From assembly GCA_019358895.1 (NCBI GenBank), contig JAHHIG010000003.1, forward strand, positions 310,001-374,000: 64,000 nucleotides of DNA. The letters run 5' to 3'. The position numbers were made by a program, and so were the translations under genes. The stretch is from Tildeniella nuda ZEHNDER 1965/U140 (GTDB lineage: Bacteria; Cyanobacteriota; Cyanobacteriia; Leptolyngbyales; Leptolyngbyaceae). This document shows positions 1 through 10,000 of the stretch, one piece after another; position 1 is the first letter of the stretch, and every line of letters starts with the position of its first letter. The notes below the pieces were generated by a model that ran no database searches, had not been told where the DNA came from, and worked only from the letters and a program-made list of their open reading frames with translations.

Positions 1-635
1 ACGTTCTGCATCAACCAACGGGCGCTGGTAAAGGTTTTCCCTGACCCCGTAGGCATGACCAAAAGACCCTGAAAAACTTTGGTCACTTCAGACTCTGCGA
101 AATGAACCGATAGTTTGTCCCAAGCTTCGATTTGATAATCGTAGGGCTGACGGCAATCTACAGGCTGTTTCGTCGGATCGAGAATGGCAAACCGAGGCAC
201 AGAGCCATCGGTAGGAAACAGAAGCGGATCATCCGGTTGGCGATCCTGGTCACCGTAGCGCAGCATGGCTTCCAACAGTCGCAGCCGCACTGTTTTGGAG
301 TTACGACATTTTCTAACGTAAGCAACACAATCCATTGGAGTTTTGGGATTGCCAAGTGGACCGATGCCTGCGTCAATTAACTGCTCCACAAGCTGAGGAG
401 TTCCCTCATAGTCGGGTAGCCAGCATTGTTCTAACGTTGACTTCATGCGCTCAACGAAGTATTCATCCGGGCGGCTATATTTATTGGTCAGCCAGGTTCG
501 TGGATCGGACTCCAGATGAGAGGAGTAGCCATTTGCATGGGCGATCGCTTTTACCGTCCCTTCACCAAACGCGTCCCAAGAGAAACGGTATTTTCGAGCC
601 ATTAACCATACCTGTTGAGTGCCACCTTCTAGCAT
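1..635 (-). CDS. SF2 (DEAD/DEAH, type III Res-like) helicase, N-terminal part, cut by window edge
   Basis: Reading the minus strand gives an open frame running off the left edge, about 211 codons. It ends in a Walker A motif (MPTGSGKT) after a Q-motif-like stretch (QPYDYQIEAWDKL), as in the ResIII/DEAD-like superfamily 2 ATPase domain. About 150 unassigned residues precede the ATPase domain. I chose the ATG at 635; an internal ATG at 602 is possible. The frame stays open upstream to the end of the RNase III-like gene 63 bases away, so the two are probably one transcript. The helicase motifs after Walker A lie outside the window, so nuclease or other C-terminal domains cannot be judged. Confidence 0.75.
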   Translation of the reverse strand, partial: MLEGGTQQVWLMARKYRFSWDAFGEGTVKAIAHANGYSSHLESDPRTWLTNKYSRPDEYFVERMKSTLEQCWLPDYEGTPQLVEQLIDAGIGPLGNPKTPMDCVAYVRKCRNSKTVRLRLLEAMLRYGDQDRQPDDPLLFPTDGSVPRFAILDPTKQPVDCRQPYDYQIEAWDKLSVHFAESEVTKVFQGLLVMPTGSGKTFTSARWLMQN

Positions 636-697
636 GCCCACTTCTGGCTGGCGCAAACTTAACCATTCAGTGAAGAGGCAATGCCGTCTGGCTAGTC

Positions 698-1315
698 TTA
701 ATAGTCGTCATCACCGGGTGCCCACATGTCGGGAAAATCATACAGGCCAATCATATCCAGATACTGACGGGTCGTTACCTGATGGCTAAACGCTGCTTCG
801 TCGTACTCATCATCTTCCTCATCCTCAAGTAAGTCCGCAGCAATTTCTCTAATCCGTTCAACTAGCCAATGGCGCGATCGCGCGAAGTCACGATCGAACT
901 CTAAATAAAGTGCGCCAAAGACTGCCTCAAACATTTCAGCAAATAGCCTTACCTGCGTTTCTGGTGTTTGCCCTTGTTGGCTTTTGCCAAGTTTGCAAAG
1001 CTGATGGAGGTTCAGTTCATCAGCAAGTTCGGCAAGTTGAGTTTTATCGACAAGACACTGTTTTACCTCTGTGAGCTCGCCCTGGTTAAGGTCAGGGTAC
1101 GAACTATAAAGGTGATCGGTCACGATCGCACCAATGACAGCATCGCCAAGATGCGCCAAGCGTCTGTATTCTTTCTCTTTAAGGTCCTGCACTTGCCTTG
1201 GCAAGTTTGTTTCGTAGATATATGACGGGTGCAATAAAGCATTTTCAAAGATTGCACATTGTTCGATCTTTGGAAGACCCATTGCTCGTTTAACTGCTTC
1301 TATGTCAATGCTCAT
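698..1315 (-). CDS. RNase III-like domain protein with altered metal-site residues
   Basis: A 205-residue protein with the RNase III fold signature: a block around RRLAHLGDAVIGAIV (about residues 50-64) matches the family ERLEFLGDAV helix, and AEMFEAVFGALYL (about 125-137) matches the second catalytic helix. The canonical ELEFLGD glutamate is alanine here and the first acid of the second helix is Glu rather than Asp, so the two-metal site is incomplete or rearranged. There is no C-terminal double-stranded RNA-binding domain, only an acidic tail. It lies directly upstream of the helicase on the same strand, giving a split Dicer-like arrangement. The role is inferred; it may bind rather than cut RNA. 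Confidence 0.7.
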   Translation of the reverse strand: MSIDIEAVKRAMGLPKIEQCAIFENALLHPSYIYETNLPRQVQDLKEKEYRRLAHLGDAVIGAIVTDHLYSSYPDLNQGELTEVKQCLVDKTQLAELADELNLHQLCKLGKSQQGQTPETQVRLFAEMFEAVFGALYLEFDRDFARSRHWLVERIREIAADLLEDEEDDEYDEAAFSHQVTTRQYLDMIGLYDFPDMWAPGDDDY

Positions 1316-1754
1316 CGTTATACTGCGAGGCTAAGCCTGATCTACTGGGTAGCTTTAGATACACAGAGCTACAATCAGCAGTGCAGCAATTACCAAAAAA
1401 AAGAGTTTGGTTAACCGTACAGCAGTTTTTTCTTCAGACTACTGTGGGGTTTTGAGTCATTTTGCAAAATCTTGGTTTTCTCCAAAATCTGGATGGCTTG
1501 CTCCTTGAAGATGGCAACGGGTTGATTGCCGAAGGTAGGTTGATGGATGACTTCAAAGGGTATCCGTACTAGCATCAAAGACTTAGCACGTTAATTTATT
1601 GGCCAGCTATTAGGATGTCCAGCAAATAGTTGACAATGTTCATGGGTATGCTGCTGAAGGAGAGATCGCTGCCTTGGTAGATAGTACAATTGAACTATAA
1701 ATAAAAGCTATTTATTTGCTGCTTGTATAAGGTGTGTGCTAATTATCGTAGGTC
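1316..1754. other. Divergent intergenic region
   Basis: No coding frame is convincing here. It separates the minus-strand RNase III/helicase pair from the plus-strand IetAS pair, so both promoters should lie in it. The last 80 bases are AT-rich (around 1690-1720) and are the likelier promoter of the ATPase gene; I see no clear operator. Confidence 0.5.
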
Positions 1755-2780
1755 ATGACTAGAGCCGATGTCCTCAAAAAATTGATTCTGAGTCACAAGA
1801 AGGGCGACGATCTCGCCTTTCGAGAAACTGTGGCTCAAATTATTGAGGAGGAGCGGAAGAAGCACCACCCTGTACTGGCTAATGAGCTAGAGCAACTTCT
1901 GAATAATGGTTCGGCTGTAAACGGTTCAAATGGTCTTCATGCTCTTGAGCGCCCTCCCCAAGATTCCGATAAAGGAATTCCCCTGCTTGAGGTAAGGAAT
2001 CCAGAGCGTTACTTGGAAGAGCTAGTTTTAGAATTGCCGATTCGCAAAGCAATTGACCACTTGGTAGAGGAATTTCGCTCTTGGGAGATTTTGGAGGCAA
2101 ATGGCTTAAAGCCCACACAGCGTATTCTATTCTGTGGACCATCGGGGTGTGGTAAAACAGCAACCGCCGAGGCGATCGCTTCAGAGCTTGGGTTACCAAT
2201 GCTATATGTGCGCTTTGATTCAGTCGTATCGTCTCTACTGGGTGAAACGGCTACAAATCTGAGAAAAGTGTTTGACTATGCCCAACGTGGACAGTGGGTC
2301 ATGTTCTTTGACGAATTTGATGCCATTGGGCGATCTCGTGATGATCCGACCGAGCATGGTGAGATTAAACGAGTCGTTAACTCCTTTCTGCAAATCCTAG
2401 ACAACTTTGGAGGGAGGTCTCTCGTCATAGCGGCAACGAATTTTGAGCAGGCTATTGACCCGGCTGTATGGCGGCGATTTGATGACATCATTCGCTTTGA
2501 AAAACCGTCTTCAGAGCAGCTTAAGCTTCTGATCAAAAAGCGGTTACAACCTTTACAGTTTGATAATACTCATATCAATGAGTTAACTGATGGTCTCAGT
2601 GGGGCAACCTACGCAGACGCGGAGCGAACGTGTCTCGATATTCGTAAATCTTGCGCCATGCAGGGAATACGCAAAGTCCACAACCAGGATGTCGCAGATG
2701 CGCTCTCCCGTTATGCCTATCGACGGAACATTCTCGACCACTCAATGACAGGGGCTATGCCAACGATTGATAAGGAGTAA
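1755..2780 (+). CDS. ietA: AAA+ ATPase of an IetAS-type defence/plasmid-stability pair
   Basis: A 341-residue single-domain classic AAA protein. Walker A is GPSGCGKT at residues 128-135, Walker B is MFFDEFDA at 183-190, sensor 1 is in the block ending AATN (about 221-224), and the arginine finger region AVWRRFDD follows. The N-terminal 80 residues are helical and charged, probably a substrate adaptor. The subtilase gene starts 9 bases downstream, so they are co-transcribed. AAA ATPase followed by subtilisin-like protease is the arrangement described as IetAS, first as a plasmid incompatibility/stability pair in Agrobacterium and later catalogued as anti-phage defence. Function here is inferred from that pairing. 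Confidence 0.8.
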   Translation: MTRADVLKKLILSHKKGDDLAFRETVAQIIEEERKKHHPVLANELEQLLNNGSAVNGSNGLHALERPPQDSDKGIPLLEVRNPERYLEELVLELPIRKAIDHLVEEFRSWEILEANGLKPTQRILFCGPSGCGKTATAEAIASELGLPMLYVRFDSVVSSLLGETATNLRKVFDYAQRGQWVMFFDEFDAIGRSRDDPTEHGEIKRVVNSFLQILDNFGGRSLVIAATNFEQAIDPAVWRRFDDIIRFEKPSSEQLKLLIKKRLQPLQFDNTHINELTDGLSGATYADAERTCLDIRKSCAMQGIRKVHNQDVADALSRYAYRRNILDHSMTGAMPTIDKE

Positions 2781-2789
2781 TTAGTCGCA

Positions 2790-5279
2790 ATGCCTATTGA
2801 GCCGGGCCAGGGCGAATTCTCTCATATACGGTTTGAACGAGTACCCGATCTACAACCCAATCGCAGAACTCGTGGCTTTACCCCTCGTAGACCTCCAACT
2901 CCAAGCGATCGCGTAACCCATGCTCAGGAGGTTAATGTCGGGTTTGTTGAGGCAAATGAGCAAGTTGCTGCTACTCGAATGCGGGTTGGTATTGATCCCA
3001 GTCGTCTCTTCGTGCTGGAGTTTAATAGCGTCAACCTTGATCTACGGGAAATTATTGAGCGTTATCAAGCTTGGATAGTTGAGGAGTATTCTGCGAAAGA
3101 TGGAGAGGATGAGAACTACCGTTTTCTCATTCAGTTTCCAACAGAAACATCGCGTCAACTCTTTCTTGATGATCTGCGACTTTACTCAACCGAATCAGAA
3201 AAGAGTGTAACGTTACCGCCAGGGATGAGGCGGAATTTTTTTGATGCACTGCAACTGCCGGCCCGCCAGCCCTCTCGTGATGAGCGCACTGGTATTCGCT
3301 TACGGCAAGAAGGATTTCCTGAACAAGAGCCGTTTTATCTTGACGTTGATTTTTGGCATCCTCCCAGTAACGAGGAAACTCAGGAGTTAAGAAATCAGGT
3401 TCGGACGCTTTGCCGTAACTTAAACGGTAGCGTGCTTGAGGAGGTGCGTACCTCAAGTCTGTTGTTGGCGAAGATTCGAGCGAATCGAGAGCTAGCTGAG
3501 GCATTGCTCGATCTAGATCTTGTCGCACGGGTAGACTTGCCTCCGCGCCTGTCACCTGCTTATACGGAGATTCTAAATACAGTTTCTCCACCAAATCTGC
3601 CTCTGCCCACTGAAGATGATCCAATGGTTTGTGTGGTTGATAGTGGTGTCCTGTCTGGGCATCCGTTTCTAATTAATTGGGTCATTGAAGAGCATGATTT
3701 TGGTACAGGTGAAGAAACCCCAACAGACCTAAATGGTCATGGTACAGCGGTTGCTGGATTGGTAGTCTATGGCAGTATTGCGGAGTGTTTGGAAACGCAA
3801 ATCTGGGAGCCAAGGGTCAGGATTTGTAGTGCCAAGGTCTTGCGGAACGATGAGTTCAATTGTCCAGTTTTTCCCGATGAGCGGCGTGTTGAAGCAATTA
3901 CTGAAGAAGCGATTCGCTATTTCGTTCAAGAGCGACAGTGCAAGATATTTAACCTTTCATTGGGCACGGAATACGAGGTCTATGCAGATGGACGACAGTT
4001 TGCGTGGGCAGAGAAATTAGATGAGTTAGCAAGAGAACTCGATATTGTGATTGTTGTCTCTTCTGGAAATCGCCGCAATCCTCCTATTCCAGAAGATGCG
4101 CTGACTCGTGAGCAATTTCAGGAAGCGGTGCGCGATCGCCTTCTAAATGATGTAGAACAACGGCTTTGCAACCCTGCAACGGCAGCATTAGCTCTGACAG
4201 TAGGAGCGATCGCAAGTTCAGATGCACTTGGGCGGGATGATTCGGAAGGTGGAGTCAGGTTGCGCGATGCTTTTGCAGCTGCACCACTGGCTGCCCCGCC
4301 TCCGTTTACTCGTGTTGGACCTGGCTATGCGTCTAATTCCAGTTCTCCGCCAGTCAAACCAGATTTAGTAGATTACGGAGGCAACTATGCACTGCAAACG
4401 ATTGCTGGAGGCGATCCAAGATGGACAAGAGTTCACCTGAACTTGGGGGAACCAACGCTTTGTTTAGGACAAAATGGACGCTTTATTGGGACAAGTGTCG
4501 GTACTTCGTTTGCGGCCCCTCATGGTGCTCATGCAGCCGCGATCGCAATGGCAAGCCTTCAATCTTCTCTGGGACGAACGCCCTCAGCTAATTTAATCCG
4601 TGCCTTAGTCGCTAGTGCAGCAACCTTACCGTCTTGCCCAGAGGGATGGCTAGGTGACGAGAACGATATTTTGCGTCTGGTTGGCTATGGTGTTTGTTCA
4701 ACTGAAGACTTAATTTGGTCTCGCAAAAATCGGGTAAGGCTCATTGCTGAGGATGCGATCGAAGACAATAAACTGCACGTTTACCGAATTGAAGTTCCTG
4801 AGATTTTTCTGGCTACGCGGGGTAAACGAGGAATCAGTGTTGCTCTAGCGTATGATCCGCCAGTACGTGCTAGTCGTCGAGAGTATTTGGCACGCACGAT
4901 GTTGGTCGAAGTGCTTCAGGGTTTGACTACTGAGGAGGTAGAGCTTTACCGAGCAAGGCAGGAAGAACAGGATGAATCTTCGTTACCCACTGGTGCAGAA
5001 ATAGACATGCGCCCAACAAAGAGTAAGCTCCAGTGGTCAACGCTTCAGGTTCGCAGCAAGACTTGGCAAAGGAGACCATCATTATCGGTTCCTAACGGCG
5101 AATCTGAATCTGTTCTTCATTTTGTAGTGCGGTGCCAGCAACGTTTTCCAGCGGATGACTCCTTGCAAAGGTATGGCTTGGTGATTGTGCTTTGGCATGA
5201 GTCAGAGCAGATTGAGCTTTACCAAGCATTGCAAAATCGAGTCATTTTGAAGGCTACTCGTATTCGCCTCAAGGCATAG
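2790..5279 (+). CDS. ietS: Subtilisin-like serine protease, partner of the AAA ATPase
   Basis: An 829-residue S8-family protease. The catalytic triad is visible: Asp284 in CVVDSGVLSG, His317 in NGHGTAVAG and Ser573 in GTSVGTSFAAP; the oxyanion Asn is in VVSSGN (about 427). About 270 residues precede the protease domain and about 230 follow it, both unassigned. There is no signal peptide, so it should act in the cytoplasm. It follows the AAA ATPase by 9 bases. In known IetAS pairs the protease is the likely effector and the ATPase its control or feeding partner; that assignment here is inference. Confidence 0.82.
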   Translation: MPIEPGQGEFSHIRFERVPDLQPNRRTRGFTPRRPPTPSDRVTHAQEVNVGFVEANEQVAATRMRVGIDPSRLFVLEFNSVNLDLREIIERYQAWIVEEYSAKDGEDENYRFLIQFPTETSRQLFLDDLRLYSTESEKSVTLPPGMRRNFFDALQLPARQPSRDERTGIRLRQEGFPEQEPFYLDVDFWHPPSNEETQELRNQVRTLCRNLNGSVLEEVRTSSLLLAKIRANRELAEALLDLDLVARVDLPPRLSPAYTEILNTVSPPNLPLPTEDDPMVCVVDSGVLSGHPFLINWVIEEHDFGTGEETPTDLNGHGTAVAGLVVYGSIAECLETQIWEPRVRICSAKVLRNDEFNCPVFPDERRVEAITEEAIRYFVQERQCKIFNLSLGTEYEVYADGRQFAWAEKLDELARELDIVIVVSSGNRRNPPIPEDALTREQFQEAVRDRLLNDVEQRLCNPATAALALTVGAIASSDALGRDDSEGGVRLRDAFAAAPLAAPPPFTRVGPGYASNSSSPPVKPDLVDYGGNYALQTIAGGDPRWTRVHLNLGEPTLCLGQNGRFIGTSVGTSFAAPHGAHAAAIAMASLQSSLGRTPSANLIRALVASAATLPSCPEGWLGDENDILRLVGYGVCSTEDLIWSRKNRVRLIAEDAIEDNKLHVYRIEVPEIFLATRGKRGISVALAYDPPVRASRREYLARTMLVEVLQGLTTEEVELYRARQEEQDESSLPTGAEIDMRPTKSKLQWSTLQVRSKTWQRRPSLSVPNGESESVLHFVVRCQQRFPADDSLQRYGLVIVLWHESEQIELYQALQNRVILKATRIRLKA

Positions 5280-5591
5280 GGATCGCCCCAAATTGGCTTT
5301 ATTGTGAGGTTTGACGTTTTAAGTGAAAATTTTTGAAGCCATTATTCAGTACTCAGAACGGAGTGTATAAGAATATCAGCAGGGCAAAGCATGATACCTA
5401 GGCAGCTTTAAACTCCTCTGCATGCCTACTGACTGTAACAATCTTGGAAGAGGAGACAAAGTACTGTCCTTAGGGCTAAGCTTGTGCAAAATGTGTATCT
5501 AGTTAGCTTTTCGAGTAGCTGGTATTGATACTGTGTGCTCAGGGTGTTCTTAGCTTAACTTATGTAAAGAGAATAGATTAGGGTAGAAAGC
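5280..5591. other. Intergenic, nothing recognised
   Basis: About 310 bases without a plausible gene, repeat or strong hairpin. It must contain the end of the ietAS transcript and the promoter of the next plus-strand gene. Confidence 0.4.
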
Positions 5592-6188
5592 ATGACCACT
5601 GAACCACTGGAAAATAACAAGCCATCTGAAACTAGTGCAAGTTACCTCAATGGTTTAGGGAACTTCATTAAAGAATTAGGCCCCGGAGAAAAGTTAATTG
5701 GCGCTTTACTGGTTGGAATACTTGCGCTCTTAATTGTAGTGATTCCGCTAGTACCACAAGAAGCACGAGTACTTGTATGGTTCGCAACGATTCTTATAGT
5801 ATTGCTAATATATTTAGTGTTCAGCTATTGGACGAAATCAAGTATATCGCGGCTCGGGAAGATTAAACGAGAGAGAAACGAGTGGCAGCTAAAAGCAGAG
5901 GATTTGAGAAAGGATTACACAAGGTTAGTTTCTAATACCAACAGCTACTTGTTTGACGTTGATCACAGAATTGAGGAAATAAAAGAACGCATTAATCACT
6001 ATTCTAGTGGTGGTCAAATGAGTAGTGATAAAGCGAGTGTTGTCATCCATCAACTGACAACACTCGCCGAGGATATACGTCACAAGATCGATTCTACATC
6101 TGACGTTGCAAGTCGAATTGATGCCGGCATTAAAACTGTTGAAAATGCTGCCGACATAGCCGAAAAACTTATGGAGACAGACGCTTAA
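5592..6188 (+). CDS. Hypothetical two-TM membrane protein with coiled coil
   Basis: A 198-residue protein I cannot assign to a family. Two adjacent hydrophobic segments (about residues 36-57 and 64-84) form a membrane hairpin. The rest is a charged helical cytoplasmic domain rich in Lys, Glu and Arg, likely coiled coil. There are no catalytic motifs. It follows the IetAS pair on the same strand after about 310 bases, so it is probably a separate unit. Small membrane proteins with coiled coils occur in defence islands as pore-type effectors, but nothing in the sequence proves this. Confidence 0.6.
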   Translation: MTTEPLENNKPSETSASYLNGLGNFIKELGPGEKLIGALLVGILALLIVVIPLVPQEARVLVWFATILIVLLIYLVFSYWTKSSISRLGKIKRERNEWQLKAEDLRKDYTRLVSNTNSYLFDVDHRIEEIKERINHYSSGGQMSSDKASVVIHQLTTLAEDIRHKIDSTSDVASRIDAGIKTVENAADIAEKLMETDA

Positions 6189-6234
6189 GCTGATGCTAGG
6201 ACGTTAACAGGGTGAGTTAGAATAAACTGTCGTT

Positions 6235-6666
6235 TTAAGCGACTGAAACTAGCGACTTAAGACGCTTAGCAAGGTGCTCTGCGTAAGGCTTAGCTCCAGC
6301 TTCTAACTTAAAGTCAGTAGGACTCTTCGCCAATTGTTCTATCTTTGACGCATAGTAAGCCAATGGTTTTGCTAGATTACTCACTTGCAAATTGTGAATG
6401 CACCATTTTTCTAGCAAGTAGTAACTGCCAGTAATTGTAGAAAATCCAACCAGTTCGATAAAACTGGTGAGATCTTTAGCTGGATCTTTACTGGTGAAGG
6501 GCTTATTCATTTCGTAATACTTGTCTACTGCATCGGTATACAAGCGCAAAACTTCTGCAACATCAGCAACATGTGGTTGCATCTGTCTCTCGATATCTTG
6601 AAGGGATGGCAAGGTTGGATGGTGCATATATTTCAATTTGCTTCTGATACTAGACAAGTCGTGCAT
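6235..6666 (-). CDS. Hypothetical helical protein
   Basis: A 143-residue protein of unknown family, convergent with the membrane protein gene. It is all-helical in composition, with no membrane segment or signal peptide. The start is supported by a good ribosome site (GAGGAAAG about 6 bases before the ATG). It stands alone, with about 370 gene-free bases upstream. Confidence 0.6.
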   Translation of the reverse strand: MHDLSSIRSKLKYMHHPTLPSLQDIERQMQPHVADVAEVLRLYTDAVDKYYEMNKPFTSKDPAKDLTSFIELVGFSTITGSYYLLEKWCIHNLQVSNLAKPLAYYASKIEQLAKSPTDFKLEAGAKPYAEHLAKRLKSLVSVA

Positions 6667-7037
6667 AAAACTTTCCTCAAAGCCTTTTCTTTTCTATACG
6701 AAAAGCTCACCTTGAGTCCGGACAATCTGTTGGTCTAACTCAAGATTTGACTGTGTAGAAAGAAGAAGAACTGTTAGAAAGTTTGAATTGGAAAGAATTA
6801 CAGTTCAGCAAAGCACAGTTAGCAGTCCTTGCTGAACACTATAGAGCAACCTGCTTTTTGAATATAGTACATAAGAACTACAGTGTCTACTTTTTTAGCT
6901 CATAATTCTTTAGATAAAATTGCGGTAGATATGAGTTGTAGAGTTGTAGAGGGATGCAGTGCATTGAGAAGTTCTTAGAGTATCTACGTGTGAGTGACCG
7001 AATCTACGAGCGCTGAAATCACTGTCACAGACCGAAT
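6667..7037. other. Intergenic, short direct repeat
   Basis: About 370 bases with no gene. The sequence accgaatctac occurs twice close together (near 6998 and 7031), just past the end of the methyltransferase gene. I see no terminator hairpin with a T run. Confidence 0.35.
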
Positions 7038-10000
7038 CTACAACAAAGACATCTGCCCATCGTCAGCTTGAGCATCTTCTTGCTTGCTACTGGTTTTACC
7101 CTTTGCCTTCTGCCCTTTCCCTTTTGCCTTCTTCTTATCGTGCATACCCTGGGCGACTTCTTCGGCGTAGCGTTGATGGTTTAACTCCAAGAGCCGATCG
7201 AGCACTTCCCGTCTTGCCACTTCGCTGATGGTGAAGCGATCGCCCTGTTTGGTCTGATGAAAACCGTGCTCTAAGGCGAGGTCTTGCCAACCGTAGGCAG
7301 CGGCTACTGCCTGATCCATCTCAACATGCAACTCTCGCAATGTCTGAATATCACTTGCCGTCTCGTTGGCATCATGGAAGCGGTTGTAAGTTTTGGTCAG
7401 CCCTTCCTGCCGATCGCGCATGACTGCCTGACGATGGGTGTAGTAGGTTTCGCCGATCGTGTTGAGAGTTGGGAATTGGATGCTGAGATCTGAAGGATCG
7501 GGTGTGGGGAAGGGAAAATTTTCAAAGCCATCAGTCGGAGAAAAGCGAATTCCGGCATCTCTCATTGTTGAGCAATATTCCCAAGCCCAGAAAACATAAA
7601 TCGATGATTGAGCAAGAGCAAAACTAGCATTATTTGCAATTGCCAACACAACTAACTGTTCACTGTAAACCTGCAATTTTGGTACAAGTGCAAACATAAG
7701 CAACTTACTCACTCTAGCTGCTACCAAAACCAGATCGCATTCTGAAATCGCCTCATAAAGTGCTGGTCTTTTATCTGCATAAATCCACCATTTTTGGGGG
7801 AGTGGAGTTCTAAGGGCAAAGTCTCCATCATCTTTCTTTCGTGTACGCTCAGGTTTAACCTTCGCTTCGACAATCATCAAACAATCGGGATAATCAGCGG
7901 CATAGGGCGCACCTTTAGGCTTTTTGGGATCATCATGCTCAGCATCCAGAGGCCAATCGAAAAAGTTAATTACCCAACGGCTTGGTGATTGTTCAGCATT
8001 GCTGTTCAAATCCTGTCCATTGAGATAAGGAAACAGAACATCTTTGTTTTTGAGGTCTTTAGCTATCAAAGCTTGAGCCTCCTCCGGTTCCAGCACAAAG
8101 CCCATTCCTAAAATATAAGAACCGATAAAAGACTTATTTTCATTGCTTAATAAGCAATGGGGACTACCTAACGCTTTCCCCGGAGCAGTCAAAAATGCTG
8201 TTATTCCGTCTACAGGGTTTTCATTCAACACAAAGTTCTGTTGCCAGTCCCCCTTATGCAACCATACATAGGCTACTTCTAGCGCTGCGGTTCCCGGCCA
8301 TGGGCGGCTGGGCACAGCACGGGGGATCGTGTAGCCCTGGGCAACCAATTGATCCAATCCCACCTCGCGGGTGTCGCCTTGGGCGATGGTATTGGTAGCG
8401 ACGAGTCCGAGATTGCCGCCGGATGCAATCAGGTTCCCGGCATTCAAAAAGAAGTAAGCGCAGAGATCGGCATTTCCTCGCGCACCTTTTGCTAAATATT
8501 CCACTAAGAGTGTTCGGTAGTCAGTGCCCACAGCTCCAGTTATTTTCTTTCCGCCTTGAAATGGTGGATTCCCCACAATGGCGGAAAAACCCCTCGGTGC
8601 ATCGTCCTGCAAAAACACTTCAGGAAACTCCAACAGCCAATGAAACGGTTTGCGAAGCGGTTGATTGGCTGGATTGCCCAGATTCATCATGCGTTCAGTC
8701 TTTGCCAGAATCGCAGCAATCTCCCGGTTCTGCTTCTCCGCATCGGGTTCATCCAACGCCTCAATCACCACCTCCGCCAACACCTGAATTTCCTCATCCG
8801 TCAGGTCAGAGGTTTTGCCCGCCTGCGCCAATGCCTCCGCCACCAAAAAATCGCCCACATGCCGCACATGGGCGATCGCTGCTTCTGCCTCACGGTTGAG
8901 CTGTTCCTTCTTCTGAATATCGGCAATATCGGACACGCTAAAGTTTTCTAGCTCTTGCCGTTTGGCGATCGCTCGTTGCACAAAGGGTTTCCAGCGATCG
9001 GACACCGTTCTCAGTTGTACCGCTTCTTTTTCAGGATTCAGTTTCAGAAACTCGATTTGCTCTGGTCTGGTAATCCCCAGCAGCGAATCGCCCCACTTCA
9101 GCGCATGATCCACAAACGTAAACGGTCGCCCCTTCGCCAGCGTCACCAACCACAGCGACAGTTTCGCCATCTCTACCGCCAACGGGTTTTTATCGACTCC
9201 GTAGAGACAGCGATCCGCCACAATCCGCCGTGCCACCGCCAACCGCTCATCCGCATCCTTCGGAATCGGGCACTCCTCTGGACGTGCCCCCGACAGCGTG
9301 CCCTCTGGCGCAATTACCACCTGCCCCGGATGCTCTGCCTCCGCCTGCTGCCACGCCTCCACCAGCTTTCCAGCCAGATAGCGACAGGTCTGCACCAAAA
9401 ACGCCCCACTGCCCATTGCCATATCGCAAATCTTCAGTTGCAGCAATGCCGCCGCCGATCGCAACCGCCACTCTTCCTTCGGCTTGCCCTCTGCCACGCC
9501 CTCATACACCAACGGCTCCAGCGTATACTGCACAATCTCCTCCGTCAGATTGCGCGGCGTGTAGTGCGTCCCAGATTGACGGCGATCGACCCCCTCCGTC
9601 ATATACACCGCCCCTGCCGGAATCACCACCGGGTAGCCCAGCGTATCCTGCCGAATTAACCCAGCGAAGGGAAGGACGCGATCGAGCAGTGCCGAGTCAT
9701 TGTTGCAAGCCGATCGCAAACGCTGCTGGTCGCGTGGCTCAAGCTCCGCACCCAAGGCTTTCTTCAACGCAGAGAGCGATCGTCCCGTCTGCTCCTTCAA
9801 CCACGCCAGCAACGCCGCTTCACCTTGCGCCTGGAACCGCTCTAATTCTGCCAGTGCCACCTCTGGTTCCTCATAGCGCGTGCCCACCAGCCCCAACACC
9901 GTCGAGGTTGCCCGCACCGCCGTATGATCCAGCAAGCCCTCATAGACGTGCCCGATCTGCTCAATATCCAACGCCCGAAACGACAGCCGACGCGGTTCCA

